Below are positions 54,064 through 62,492 of a stretch of 64,000 nt of DNA, piece after piece (within the stretch, counting starts at the first letter, position 1; each line of letters opens with the position of its first letter). The DNA lies in NCBI RefSeq assembly GCF_038007285.1, contig NZ_JBBOWX010000001.1:3737501-3801500 (forward strand). Direction: 5' to 3'. Below the pieces are notes generated by a model. It made no database searches and was not told the DNA's origin. It saw only the letters and a program-made list of their open reading frames with translations. The DNA comes from Sporosarcina sp. FSL K6-3457 (GTDB taxonomy: Bacteria; Bacillota; Bacilli; Bacillales_A; Planococcaceae). Both the position numbers and the translations under genes were made by a program.

Positions 54064-54081
54064 TGACTGAACGCTCGCTCA
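54064..54081. promoter_or_regulatory. FadR-like operator before mmgA
   Basis: TGACTGAACGCTCGCTCA, an imperfect inverted repeat. On the minus strand it overlaps -35 TTGAGC with TATTTA 17 bp downstream. It shares TGACTGAAYGCTCRYTCA with the site before fadF. Confidence 0.65.
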
Positions 54082-54093
54082 ACATGATTCCAA

Positions 54094-54118
54094 GAAAAGA
54101 GGGAGTGCATACACTCCC
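54094..54118 (-). terminator. Terminator of fadF
   Basis: GGGAGTG and CACTCCC form a stem followed by CTTTTCTT on the minus strand, 44 bp past the fadF stop. Confidence 0.7.
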
Positions 54119-54161
54119 ATTTCCTCAATTCTACGATAATACTGATAGTTCCGCAATAGTT

Positions 54162-56312
54162 TTATTGTAAAACTGGTTCCTCTTCTGTTTCTTCAATTGC
54201 TTGAGCGTCTTCACCAAAAATCGAACGTTCGAGTAATTCTGCAATGTCGTATGTGCCAACTTTGTCTTCAACTTCGACCGCTTTCGTTCCGTCAGATAGC
54301 ATCGTCAAGCAGTATGGACAACCTGACGAGATAATACCAGGGCTCACTTCGAGCGCCTGCTCTGTTCTTGCAACGTTAATGCGGTGACCTGTGTCTTCTT
54401 CCATCCACATAAGGCCCCCACCTGCACCACAGCACATACCGTCTTCGCGATTACGTTTCATTTCAACAAGTGTGACGCCCGGAATCGCCTTGAGAATTTC
54501 ACGTGGCGGATCGTAAACATCGTTGTATCTGCCTAGATAGCACGAATCGTGGAACGTAATCGTTTCGTTAATCGCATGTTGCGGTTTCAATTTCCCTTGA
54601 ACAACAAGCTCGTATAGCAGTTCCGTGTGGTGAATGACTTCAGCTTTAAAGCCGAAGTCTGGGTATTCATTTTTAAAGATATTGTAAGCATGTGGATCAA
54701 TGGTGACGAGTTTTGTCACGCCCGCTTTTTCAAACTCTTCAATATTGGCAGTCGCTAATTCTTGGAATAAAAACTCATTACCCAGACGACGTGGTGTATC
54801 GCCTGAGTTCTTCTCTTTATTGCCCAAAATAGCGAATTTGACGCCAGCTTCATTCATGAGATGAACAAATGACAACGCAATTTTTTGTGAGCGGTTATCG
54901 AATGCACCCATCGAGCCAACCCAGAATAGGTACTCAAATTCCTCATCCGCTTTTTTCAATTCCTTCACTGTCGGAATATGAAGATCCGGACGTGCTTCAC
55001 GCCATTTTTCTTTTTCTTTACGGTTAAGTCCCCATGGATTTCCTTGACGTTCGATATTTGTCATTGCGCGCTGTGCATCCGCATCCATTTTCCCTTCCGT
55101 CATAACAAGATAACGACGAAGGTCAATGATTTTGTCGACGTGCTCGTTCATTACTGGACATTGATCTTCACAGTTACGACATGTTGTACAAGCCCAAATT
55201 TCTTCTTCTGTAATGATATCGCCGATCAAAGATGGACTGTAAATATCATCCATTGTAGCGCCTTCAAGTCCCGCGGCAAATGCAATCTGGTTTGCTTTCG
55301 TATTGTTGAACGCGAAGGTCGGTACCCATGGCTTTTGCTTCGTCATAAGTGCCCCTGTGCTCGTCAGGTTATCACGTAGCTTCGTAATCAAATCCATTGG
55401 AGATAGCATTTTTCCTGTTCCAGATGCAGGACACATATTTGTACAGCGTCCGCATTCCACACAGGCGTATAGGTCAATCATTTGTAATTGTGTAAAGTCC
55501 GTGATTTTACCCACACCGAGAGCCGGCATGTCGTCTTCATTTTCCTCGTCTTCTAATGCCTCGAAATCAATGGCTTTTAGCTTACCCGCATTATCCAAGC
55601 GATGAAAGTAAACGTTTGCAGGACCCGCAATTAAGTGAGCATGCTTGGATTGTGGTACGTACACAAGGAACGTTAGTAAAATTAATAGATGGATCCACCA
55701 GCCGATATAAAAAATAGCAATGGCTACTGTTGCAGGCAGGAAGCCAAAAATTGTAGCAATCGCTGATGCAACTGGCTCTGACCAGGTTGCTTCGTGTCCA
55801 TGCCAAATCATCCCCATTCCGTTGGCTAGTAGCGTCGATAGCATAAGGCCACCGATGAAAATAAGAACGAGTCCTGATTTCCAGCCACGCTTCAAACGAA
55901 CCAATTTTTCAATATAGCGGCGGTGGAATGCCCAGATAACCGCTACAAGAATCGTCAATGCAACGATTTCTTGGAAAAATGTAAAGGCTGGATAGATTGA
56001 ACCAAATGGTAAATGTGATCCCGGCTTTAAGCCTTTCCAAATCAGATCGATTGCTCCGAATTGGACGAGTAAAAATCCGTAGAAGAACATGAGATGGATT
56101 ACTCCACTTTTCTTATCCTTCAATAATTTTTTCTGTCCAAAGACGTAGACCCATATTTTCTGGAGACGTTCTTTAACGTTGTTATCAAACTCGTCTTTTC
56201 TACCGAGCTTGATGAACTGAATTCGTGTTTTGATTAAGTATGTGAACAAAGCTAAACCGTATGCCGTCACCGCCAGAAACAAAATCCAGTTGGCAATTAG
56301 TAATGGGCTCAT
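54162..56312 (-). CDS. fadF: FadF-like ETF:menaquinone oxidoreductase (YwjF)
   Basis: A 716-aa membrane iron-sulfur protein. Six or so N-terminal helices (1-235); two [4Fe-4S] motifs CVECGRCTNMCP and CTTCRNCEDQCP (about 290-410); two CCG domains with HDSCYLGRYND and GMCCGAGGGLMW, SSGCPYCLTML. This heterodisulfide-reductase-like layout matches YwjF/FadF, proposed to pass electrons from acyl-CoA dehydrogenases via ETF to menaquinone. It lies upstream of the acyl-CoA operon and shares its operator. Confidence 0.92.
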   Translation of the reverse strand: MSPLLIANWILFLAVTAYGLALFTYLIKTRIQFIKLGRKDEFDNNVKERLQKIWVYVFGQKKLLKDKKSGVIHLMFFYGFLLVQFGAIDLIWKGLKPGSHLPFGSIYPAFTFFQEIVALTILVAVIWAFHRRYIEKLVRLKRGWKSGLVLIFIGGLMLSTLLANGMGMIWHGHEATWSEPVASAIATIFGFLPATVAIAIFYIGWWIHLLILLTFLVYVPQSKHAHLIAGPANVYFHRLDNAGKLKAIDFEALEDEENEDDMPALGVGKITDFTQLQMIDLYACVECGRCTNMCPASGTGKMLSPMDLITKLRDNLTSTGALMTKQKPWVPTFAFNNTKANQIAFAAGLEGATMDDIYSPSLIGDIITEEEIWACTTCRNCEDQCPVMNEHVDKIIDLRRYLVMTEGKMDADAQRAMTNIERQGNPWGLNRKEKEKWREARPDLHIPTVKELKKADEEFEYLFWVGSMGAFDNRSQKIALSFVHLMNEAGVKFAILGNKEKNSGDTPRRLGNEFLFQELATANIEEFEKAGVTKLVTIDPHAYNIFKNEYPDFGFKAEVIHHTELLYELVVQGKLKPQHAINETITFHDSCYLGRYNDVYDPPREILKAIPGVTLVEMKRNREDGMCCGAGGGLMWMEEDTGHRINVARTEQALEVSPGIISSGCPYCLTMLSDGTKAVEVEDKVGTYDIAELLERSIFGEDAQAIEETEEEPVLQ

Positions 56313-56405
56313 TTGTCCTCTCCCCTTTCTTGTTGTATCAATTAGTAGTGATAGTGTAGTGGAAAATAACTTTAATGTCGATACTCTATTTACTAGTTTA
56401 AAATA

Positions 56406-56423
56406 TGAATGAGCATTCAGTCA
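56406..56423. promoter_or_regulatory. FadR-like operator before fadF
   Basis: On the minus strand TGACTGAATGCTCATTCA, two mismatches to the B. subtilis FadR box TGAATGAMTANTCATTCA as I recall it. The TTGACT -35 overlaps the site, with TAAACT as possible -10. Confidence 0.7.
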
Positions 56424-56469
56424 ACCTAAACTTTTGAATAGTTTGAGATATTGGGTGTATTGTCGGGGG

Positions 56470-56553
56470 AACTGGACTACCTATTTCACGAACTCGGCGA
56501 CGGATTGGGAGTACCCGGACACCCTTCGAGGAAACTGGAACACCACGACAGCT
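56470..56553. repeat. 21-bp-period array, AACTGGAC-type
   Basis: Four units start at 56470, 56491, 56512 and 56533, exactly 21 bp apart: AACTGGACTACC, AACTCGGCGACG, TACCCGGACACC and AACTGGAACACC, each followed by a variable half. It lies between the fadF operator and the cblS terminator. Confidence 0.72.
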
Positions 56554-56570
56554 TTCCCCTCTACTAAATT

Positions 56571-56600
56571 CAAAAAAACCTGCAATGACGACGCAGGTTT
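56571..56600 (-). terminator. Terminator of the cobalamin operon
   Basis: AACCTGC and GCAGGTT form a stem followed by a run of seven T on the minus strand, just past the cblS stop. Confidence 0.87.
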
Positions 56601-56603
56601 CAA

Positions 56604-57284
56604 CTAGCTTATTTGTATTTTATTCAAATTGGCACCAAAAAGTACTTCGGCTGCTGTTATTTTTTCGGCAGGAACCGCCACGAGAACGACTGTTGCTGGG
56701 CCGCCTGATTTCGTTGGATCTAGCACAGTTTCAACCTGTGCCATCCCATTGCCTGTCATCTGACGGACTTCCTGCAAAATACCGCTTGAGCCGACTGGCC
56801 AGATTCGCTCGACAATGCCGACTTCCAATGCCTCCCGAAGTAGTCGAAGTGACGCAACTTCTGCTTTGCGTTCTAGCACTTCATTGCCAACAAGCGGGGT
56901 GCCGTACGTAAACCAAGTAACCTCTTCAACAAGCGCCCGCTCTTTTTTCTCACCAATCATGGTCACCGCCATTGCTGATTGCACAAGCTCCATATTCGTT
57001 TCCGTGCTGCCACTAATCGCAGGAGCCGCAAGCCCCGCCTCTTCGAATAAATCCGTCACACCCGCCACATATTTTTCCCAACTCGCGCTACCGCTAAAAT
57101 TGTGGATAATAATGGTGACAGGTTCCGCATGACTCGCCCATTGTTCGAGCAATGCGACACGCGCAGCAAAATAGGCTGTGACATGGTCTGGCGCGGCAAC
57201 GATATCGCCTCGTTTTTCACCGATGCCGCCTGAATTGTCGGTTGTGACGATAAAACCATTACCAATGTCAATGGCATTTCTCAT
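56604..57284 (-). CDS. cblS: Alpha-ribazole kinase-like protein CblS
   Basis: A 226-aa protein of the PurM/AIR-synthase-like kinase fold (N-terminal IDIGNGFIVTTDNSGGIGEK; SGSTETNMELVQSAMAVTMIG). Its place directly after a small transporter-like protein in a B12 salvage operon matches CblS of Listeria/Geobacillus, which phosphorylates alpha-ribazole to alpha-ribazole phosphate as an alternative to CobT. Overlaps cblT by 4 nt. Assignment combines fold and context. Confidence 0.8.
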   Translation of the reverse strand: MRNAIDIGNGFIVTTDNSGGIGEKRGDIVAAPDHVTAYFAARVALLEQWASHAEPVTIIIHNFSGSASWEKYVAGVTDLFEEAGLAAPAISGSTETNMELVQSAMAVTMIGEKKERALVEEVTWFTYGTPLVGNEVLERKAEVASLRLLREALEVGIVERIWPVGSSGILQEVRQMTGNGMAQVETVLDPTKSGGPATVVLVAVPAEKITAAEVLFGANLNKIQIS

Positions 57285-57766
57285 CTCAATACCCCTATAC
57301 GATCTACTACAACAGACTTGAGTGCTGGCAAAACGACAGCCGCGACAACAGCGTTTAGCACAGTTGCGACAACAATCGATGGCAATATTCCTATGAAAAA
57401 TGCCGGTGACACTAAGAAGTAAAATGGCAGTGGTGCAAGCAAGCTATTGGCGATAATGAAGAATACCCACTTCATCACGTTACTGCCCGCTTGATGCATA
57501 CGAGCAAAGATGAAAATAATGACGAACATTTCAAGGGCGATAATCACATGAAAGGGCCCTAATGGAAATCCCGCATACATCGCAGAAGCTGTATGACCTA
57601 GCACGGCGGCAATTCCTGAAAATACAGGCGGCAAAAAGGTAGCTGATACGAGAGCCGGTACCGTGTCTAGCGCTAACGAACCAACAGCTGATGGTATTTT
57701 AATTAAACCACCAACGGCACACATCGCTACGAATAGTGCCGTTAATGTCATCGTTCTCAATTTCAT
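57281..57766 (-). CDS. cblT: Alpha-ribazole transporter CblT (ECF S-component-like)
   Basis: A 161-aa membrane protein with about five helices (for example TLTALFVAMCAVGGLIKIP, PFHVIIALEMFVIIFIFA). The shape resembles an ECF-type substrate-capture subunit. CblT takes up alpha-ribazole, and CblS, encoded next, phosphorylates it. AAAGGAGT site before ATG. Confidence 0.8.
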   Translation of the reverse strand: MKLRTMTLTALFVAMCAVGGLIKIPSAVGSLALDTVPALVSATFLPPVFSGIAAVLGHTASAMYAGFPLGPFHVIIALEMFVIIFIFARMHQAGSNVMKWVFFIIANSLLAPLPFYFLVSPAFFIGILPSIVVATVLNAVVAAVVLPALKSVVVDRIGVLR

Positions 57767-57770
57767 TTAC

Positions 57771-58352
57771 TTATGACTCCTTTTTCTTATCCGTCCTGAA
57801 TACTTTTGCACTGCGGACATATTCATTATCGGGTACATTCACCCTTGCATTGGCAATACGCGCCGCGACAAATAGATAGTCGGAGAGTCGATTCAAATAG
57901 CGTTGAACAGCTGGTGAAACGTCTTCTTCTGCCTTCATGAGAGATACGGTCTGACGCTCCGCGCGTCTCGCGATTGTCCGTGCGATATGAAGGGTTGCCG
58001 CCGCTGGTGACCCACCCGGTAATATGAAGCGCTCAAGCTCCGGCGCTTCCTCCATTAGCTTGTCGATGCGCTGTTCTAACACTTCAATTGGCTCATCGGA
58101 TAATTTATAGTGGCGCTCCTTCATAACGTTTGCGAGGTCACCGCCGCCGTCAAATAATTCATTTTGGATAGCTTCCAAATCTGCCAGCATATCTGCAAAA
58201 ATAGTCCCATCCAACTCTGTCATCGCCTTCCCGACAAATGAATTCAATTCATCCATCGTGCCATAGGCTTCCACTCGCAAACTGTCCTTGTCAACACGTC
58301 CACCTATTAAACTCGTTTGCCCTTTGTCTCCTGTGCGTGTGTAAATTTTCAT
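57771..58352 (-). CDS. pduO: PduO-type cob(I)alamin adenosyltransferase
   Basis: Transfers adenosyl from ATP to cob(I)alamin, making the coenzyme IcmF needs. KIYTRTGDKGQTSLIGG (ATP binding), GGSPAAATLHIARTIARRAER and LNRLSDYLFVAARIAN are diagnostic. ATG 58352 overlaps the preceding stop as ATGA; 193 aa. Corresponds to B. subtilis YvqK. Confidence 0.96.
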   Translation of the reverse strand: MKIYTRTGDKGQTSLIGGRVDKDSLRVEAYGTMDELNSFVGKAMTELDGTIFADMLADLEAIQNELFDGGGDLANVMKERHYKLSDEPIEVLEQRIDKLMEEAPELERFILPGGSPAAATLHIARTIARRAERQTVSLMKAEEDVSPAVQRYLNRLSDYLFVAARIANARVNVPDNEYVRSAKVFRTDKKKES

Positions 58353-58744
58353 GATTCCTCTCCCCTTTTCTTCAAAGTTTGTGCAAGGCCATACCAAATC
58401 CGCGTCACTTCATCTGCCTCTGCCATCAACCGCTGATAGAGCCGGCCGCAAGCATCCCGCAACTTTCTTTGCTGTGCTTCTATCGGTACAATTCCTCGAC
58501 CGATATCGGTTAAAACGACAATTACATCACGATCGGCAACCGTGGTCAATACGTAGTCAGTCGCATCTGCTTCCGACAAATCCGTCTCTGCAAGCCACTT
58601 TTCAATGCCCGAGATAACTATTGTCTGAGTAGCGTCTGAGTTGTACAAGTGACCTACTTCCCGCCACTCGACTTCCCTACCCGCCAACATCGTCCTCACA
58701 TACTCCCGCTTGCCGTTATGAGCACCGCCGATAATGACGTGCAT
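58349..58744 (-). CDS. Short, diverged CobU-like protein
   Basis: A 131-aa relative of adenosylcobinamide kinase/guanylyltransferase. The P-loop reads GGAHNGKRE (6-14), lacking the Ser/Thr after Lys. The central segment with the guanylylation His is missing, yet the C-terminal signature GRGIVP (82-87) and RDxxGRxxQ (96-104) is well kept. A full-length CobU is encoded 2.1 kb upstream. It overlaps the phosphatase gene by 49 bp and pduO by 4. It may be an accessory or repurposed nucleotide-binding protein; activity is uncertain. Confidence 0.78.
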   Translation of the reverse strand: MHVIIGGAHNGKREYVRTMLAGREVEWREVGHLYNSDATQTIVISGIEKWLAETDLSEADATDYVLTTVADRDVIVVLTDIGRGIVPIEAQQRKLRDACGRLYQRLMAEADEVTRIWYGLAQTLKKRGEES

Positions 58745-59280
58745 CGCTGTCCCTCCTCGAATGCTTGTTCACTGGCCCACTCCAGTCGATAACCTGTTCC
58801 ATGCGGAATCGACCATGACCAAAACTCTTTGACTATTGGTGAAAACCTTGTCAATAGTAGCCGAATCGGTCCACCATGCGTCACAATTACCGAACCATTT
58901 GAAACCCGCTTCAAAGCCGATAGCACCCGCTGTTCTAGCGCTATCAAACTTTCTCCACCACGCGGTGCATAGTTATACGGATCGTCAATCCACCGACAAT
59001 AGTCTATATCCTTTTCAAGGTCGACATATGTTTTTCCTTCAAAATCGCCAAAATGACATTCACGCCAATTCGAATCCGCTTCATATGTCGCCTCAGGGAA
59101 ATAAAGAGCGGCTGTTTGCCTAGCACGTAACAAATCGCTACCTACAACGAATGATGCGGGTAACAGACACTCAGCCTGCGTCGCTACAATCGACTCATCT
59201 GTCCAGCCAATATACTTGCGCTGTTCATTGCCAGCAGTTGGCAAATGACGGATTACATGAAGCACAAAACGGTCATCCAT
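58696..59280 (-). CDS. Histidine phosphatase, CobC-like
   Basis: A 194-aa phosphoglycerate-mutase-fold phosphatase: catalytic RH in LHVIRHLPTAGN, second His in VIVTHGGPIRLLL, WRECHFGDFEGKTY. In this operon it probably dephosphorylates alpha-ribazole phosphate or cobalamin 5'-phosphate. ATG 59280 follows GGAGG; it overlaps cobS by 28 bp and the next gene by 49 bp. Confidence 0.85.
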   Translation of the reverse strand: MDDRFVLHVIRHLPTAGNEQRKYIGWTDESIVATQAECLLPASFVVGSDLLRARQTAALYFPEATYEADSNWRECHFGDFEGKTYVDLEKDIDYCRWIDDPYNYAPRGGESLIALEQRVLSALKRVSNGSVIVTHGGPIRLLLTRFSPIVKEFWSWSIPHGTGYRLEWASEQAFEEGQRCTSLSAVLITASGSM

Positions 59281-60017
59281 AACAACGCCTCCGTTCCTTC
59301 GATAAAAGCCCCACATAAATCACCGCTAACACCACCAAAATGCTTGCGTGACCAGCTACAAAACACGATAAGGGTAACTGCTAGTACAGCAAACAACCCA
59401 ATTGGCAGGAGCAAACTATTCATAATCAAAGCAACAGCTACCAACACCACCGCACTAGTAGCCAATGAACAACCAATAATCACATTGCCAGCCATCTTCT
59501 CTTTAAAAAAATGAGCAATTCCTTTATCCTTCGCAAGAGGAACCATTGTGAAATAAACATTCAAGGCAGCTCTCGCTAAAAAAGGAATGGCGATAAATAA
59601 CGCTATATGTCCCGTCCCACGCATTAGGATTTCATTGAACAAAGTGATTTTGACAACAATGAGTAAAACCAATGCCATCGTACCAAATGCACCAAGGCGC
59701 GGATCATCCAATATTTCCAATCGTTTGGCGCGATCTCGATAAGAAAAGAACGCATCGCCTGTATCTGCCCAGCCATCTAGATGTAATCCGCCAGTCAAAA
59801 TGATTCCCACCAACAGCACAAACACCGCAGCAAGAAGCGGACCAACATGTACAACATCCAACAGAAGAACGGATACTGTATACATCGCCAGCCCAATTGC
59901 TGCTCCAACAAACGGCAACGCCACATACATCGCCGTCACTTCTTGACGACCAAGAGGCAGCTCCTTCTTCACTGGGATAGCTGTAAAAAACTGTAGCGCC
60001 AACAATATACCGTTCAT
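59253..60017 (-). CDS. cobS: Adenosylcobinamide-GDP ribazoletransferase
   Basis: Integral membrane cobalamin (5'-phosphate) synthase joining AdoCbi-GDP to alpha-ribazole (phosphate). TGGLHLDGWADTGDAF carries the acidic metal-binding motif; DDPRLGAFGTMALV and FGGVSGDLCGAF are conserved. 254 aa, several helices. Begins 1 nt after the previous stop. Confidence 0.95.
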   Translation of the reverse strand: MNGILLALQFFTAIPVKKELPLGRQEVTAMYVALPFVGAAIGLAMYTVSVLLLDVVHVGPLLAAVFVLLVGIILTGGLHLDGWADTGDAFFSYRDRAKRLEILDDPRLGAFGTMALVLLIVVKITLFNEILMRGTGHIALFIAIPFLARAALNVYFTMVPLAKDKGIAHFFKEKMAGNVIIGCSLATSAVVLVAVALIMNSLLLPIGLFAVLAVTLIVFCSWSRKHFGGVSGDLCGAFIEGTEALLWMTVLCFM

Positions 60018-60018
60018 C

Positions 60019-60849
60019 TTATTCCCTCGGTTCCGATAGAATATCTTTCAATAACGGCCAATTAAGATTTGCCTTCACATGCGCCGCCCACTCGTCGTAG
60101 ATATCAACGCCACGCGGTGCAGACATAACCGGTCGATCCGCGTCTTCCTCTTCAATGCCATGATTAACCATGTATGGAATCACACCAGCCACAGGGATGC
60201 CCGTATACGTTTCAATAAATTCAATACCTTCTTGGAATAACGAGACGTCCCCATGAAATTTATTGATAACTATGGCTTTCACACGCGCACGGTGCGCTTC
60301 TGGAAGCAATTGCAATGTGCCGACAATCGACGCAATGGCACCTCCACGGTCAATATCAGCCACTAACACAGCAGGCACATCCGCGATTTCAGCCACGCGC
60401 ATATTGACGATTTCTCGGTCATTGAGATTGACTTCTGCCGGGCTTCCAGCTCCTTCAATAATGACCGTGTCATAGTTATCCGCCAGTTTGTTAAGTGACG
60501 TCTGAATCGCTTCAATTCCCCGATTGAAAAACTGATCCCGGTACGTCATTCCGGCTATTGGGCCAAATTTTTCTCCGAAAAAAAGCACTTCTGATTTCAT
60601 GCCTGCCACTGGTTTCAGCAAAATCGGATTCATATAAATGGATGGCACCGTTCTAGCCGCCAATGCTTGGATAAATTGCGCACGGCTCATTTCTTCACCG
60701 TTATCTGTTGTCGCAGAAAATCTAGACATATTTTGCGATTTAAATGGCGTCACTCGTACACCTTCGTCCGATAAAATACGGCATAGCGCTGTACAAATCA
60801 TCGTTTTTCCAGAATCTGATGCAGTCCCTAACACCATCAATCCATTCAT
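60019..60849 (-). CDS. CobQ-like protein lacking the glutaminase domain
   Basis: A 276-aa protein matching only the N-terminal dethiobiotin-synthetase-like domain of cobyric acid synthase (CobQ/CbiP, normally about 490-510 aa). P-loop GTASDSGKTM (8-17); VTPFKSQNMSRFSATTDNG and MNPILLKPVAG are CobQ signatures. It stops after VIPYMVNHGIEEED plus a short tail; no GATase Cys/His triad. The neighbouring cobS starts 1 nt later and no GATase remnant is visible, so it looks like a stable short form rather than a recent frameshift. Confidence 0.85.
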   Translation of the reverse strand: MNGLMVLGTASDSGKTMICTALCRILSDEGVRVTPFKSQNMSRFSATTDNGEEMSRAQFIQALAARTVPSIYMNPILLKPVAGMKSEVLFFGEKFGPIAGMTYRDQFFNRGIEAIQTSLNKLADNYDTVIIEGAGSPAEVNLNDREIVNMRVAEIADVPAVLVADIDRGGAIASIVGTLQLLPEAHRARVKAIVINKFHGDVSLFQEGIEFIETYTGIPVAGVIPYMVNHGIEEEDADRPVMSAPRGVDIYDEWAAHVKANLNWPLLKDILSEPRE

Positions 60850-60861
60850 GCCAGTACCCCC

Positions 60862-61437
60862 TCACCCATTTTTCCAATACGTCGCTAGCCCATAATCCAT
60901 TTCAATTGCCGTATCAGCCGTCGCTACAAGTTGCTGGTGAATCCGCCCAATCCATTGCCGATAACAATTCGTTTCTTCATACGTTGACGGCAGCTCATCC
61001 AGCACTTCATTCGACACGATTGTCAGGTGTTTAGCTGTCATCAGCAGCGTATCGATTGTTGCGTACAATGTCTGTACTTTTTGTTCCATACAGCCCGCTT
61101 GCCCCAGGCACGGTATCCCCGTTTCCCAACCTTCATATAATTCATTTGCCAGCCAGGTTGTTAAACAATCCCATAAGACATAGTCACCTTGTTGAATGGC
61201 GGGCAATACTTCTTCTAGCTTTGCCGACTGCTCTAGTGTTGTCCAGTTTTGATCTGAACGGTCTTGTCGATGACGCTCAATTCGTGCCTGCATTTCTGAA
61301 TCCGTTGCTAATCCTGAAGCAATATAAACCAGTCGCCCGTCATGAAGCTGTGCTTCTTCCACAAGCTGTCGTTCCGCATAGGCACTTTTCCCACTGCGAA
61401 CTCCACCGCTTATAAACGTTAGTTTTCCGCGAACCAT
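60862..61437 (-). CDS. cobU: Adenosylcobinamide kinase/guanylyltransferase
   Basis: Phosphorylates then guanylylates adenosylcobinamide. P-loop SGGVRSGKSAYAE (10-22), guanylylation His in RIERHRQDR, and WDCLTTWLANEL. 191 aa. The C-terminal region is unusual: VSNEVLDELPSTYEE replaces the common VSNEVGxGIVP, while the short paralogue downstream keeps GIVP. Overlaps cobD by 19 bp. Confidence 0.9.
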   Translation of the reverse strand: MVRGKLTFISGGVRSGKSAYAERQLVEEAQLHDGRLVYIASGLATDSEMQARIERHRQDRSDQNWTTLEQSAKLEEVLPAIQQGDYVLWDCLTTWLANELYEGWETGIPCLGQAGCMEQKVQTLYATIDTLLMTAKHLTIVSNEVLDELPSTYEETNCYRQWIGRIHQQLVATADTAIEMDYGLATYWKNG

Positions 61438-62492
61438 CGACTCAACTCCTCTGTCAACACAGCCATTTCCGCCTCATTCTTCATACCGATTCTGAACCAA
61501 CGACCGTCCATACCGTGAAAGTTTTCGGAGTGCCGGAGCACAATACCCCGTGCCAATAAATCTTGATAGAGCGTGTTGGCAGCTCGTCCTGTTTTAAACG
61601 ACAGAAAATTCGTCACAGAATCCGTCACCGTACAGCCATTGGCCATAAGAAATGCGGTTAACTGTTCACGTTGCTGCTGACTATGCTGAATCGCCTGTTG
61701 TCGGAACGATTCCCCCGGTAAACAAGCCGCCCCAATTCGCGCCGCCATGCCATTAACATTCCAATGCGGTGCCAATTTTTTTATACCGACAATTACAGAT
61801 GGATTAGCTACGACATAGCCAAGGCGGATACCCGGAATGGCATACATTTTTGTCATGGAGCGCACGACGATGACATGTGGATTTTCTTTTATTGCCGGGA
61901 TGAATGACAGCTTTTCATCGACAAAATCAATGAAGGCTTCATCCAACACAATGTCACAACCCACTTCGGCGCCGTAACGGATAATGTCCTGCAAATCTTT
62001 GCGTTCAGGCATTATGCCCGTCGGATTGTTAGGTGTACATAAATAGAGAACCGCAGCTGACGCCATAGCTTGTTTGATTTCACTCAAAGGTAACTTGAAT
62101 CCATCTGCTTCAACTGCCACAACGCGAACAACCTCAACGTTTTTGGCTGTCAACGTCGCTTCATACTCTGAAAACGTCGGATGGACAACAATCGCACGCT
62201 TACCTCGGTAGCGTTCGGCGACAAGTGCCAGCAATTCTGCAGCCCCATTTCCTACAAATACCGATGACTTAGAAACGTCGTGAAAATCGGCTACTGCAGA
62301 CAAAAATGGTTCGCCTGCTGGATCTGGATACGCCCCAATTTCCGCCAATAAATCCGACCACATCTCCCGAACAACTTGTGGTGGACCTGCCGGATTAACG
62401 TTCTCACTAAAATCCAATACACATGCCGGCAAGTCAATGCCTAGTCGTGCATAGACATGGTGCGGATTGGCACCGTGTTCAGGCAATTGCAT
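61419..62492 (-). CDS. cobD: Threonine-phosphate decarboxylase CobD
   Basis: PLP-dependent enzyme making (R)-1-amino-2-propanol phosphate for the nucleotide loop linker. LDFSENVNPAGPP, CTPNNPTGIMPE, DIVLDEAFIDF and the PLP Lys in VRSMTKMYAIPGIRLGY are visible. ATG 62492 overlaps cbiB by 14 nt, with TTGGAGTG upstream; 357 aa. Confidence 0.92.
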   Translation of the reverse strand: MQLPEHGANPHHVYARLGIDLPACVLDFSENVNPAGPPQVVREMWSDLLAEIGAYPDPAGEPFLSAVADFHDVSKSSVFVGNGAAELLALVAERYRGKRAIVVHPTFSEYEATLTAKNVEVVRVVAVEADGFKLPLSEIKQAMASAAVLYLCTPNNPTGIMPERKDLQDIIRYGAEVGCDIVLDEAFIDFVDEKLSFIPAIKENPHVIVVRSMTKMYAIPGIRLGYVVANPSVIVGIKKLAPHWNVNGMAARIGAACLPGESFRQQAIQHSQQQREQLTAFLMANGCTVTDSVTNFLSFKTGRAANTLYQDLLARGIVLRHSENFHGMDGRWFRIGMKNEAEMAVLTEELSRWFAEN

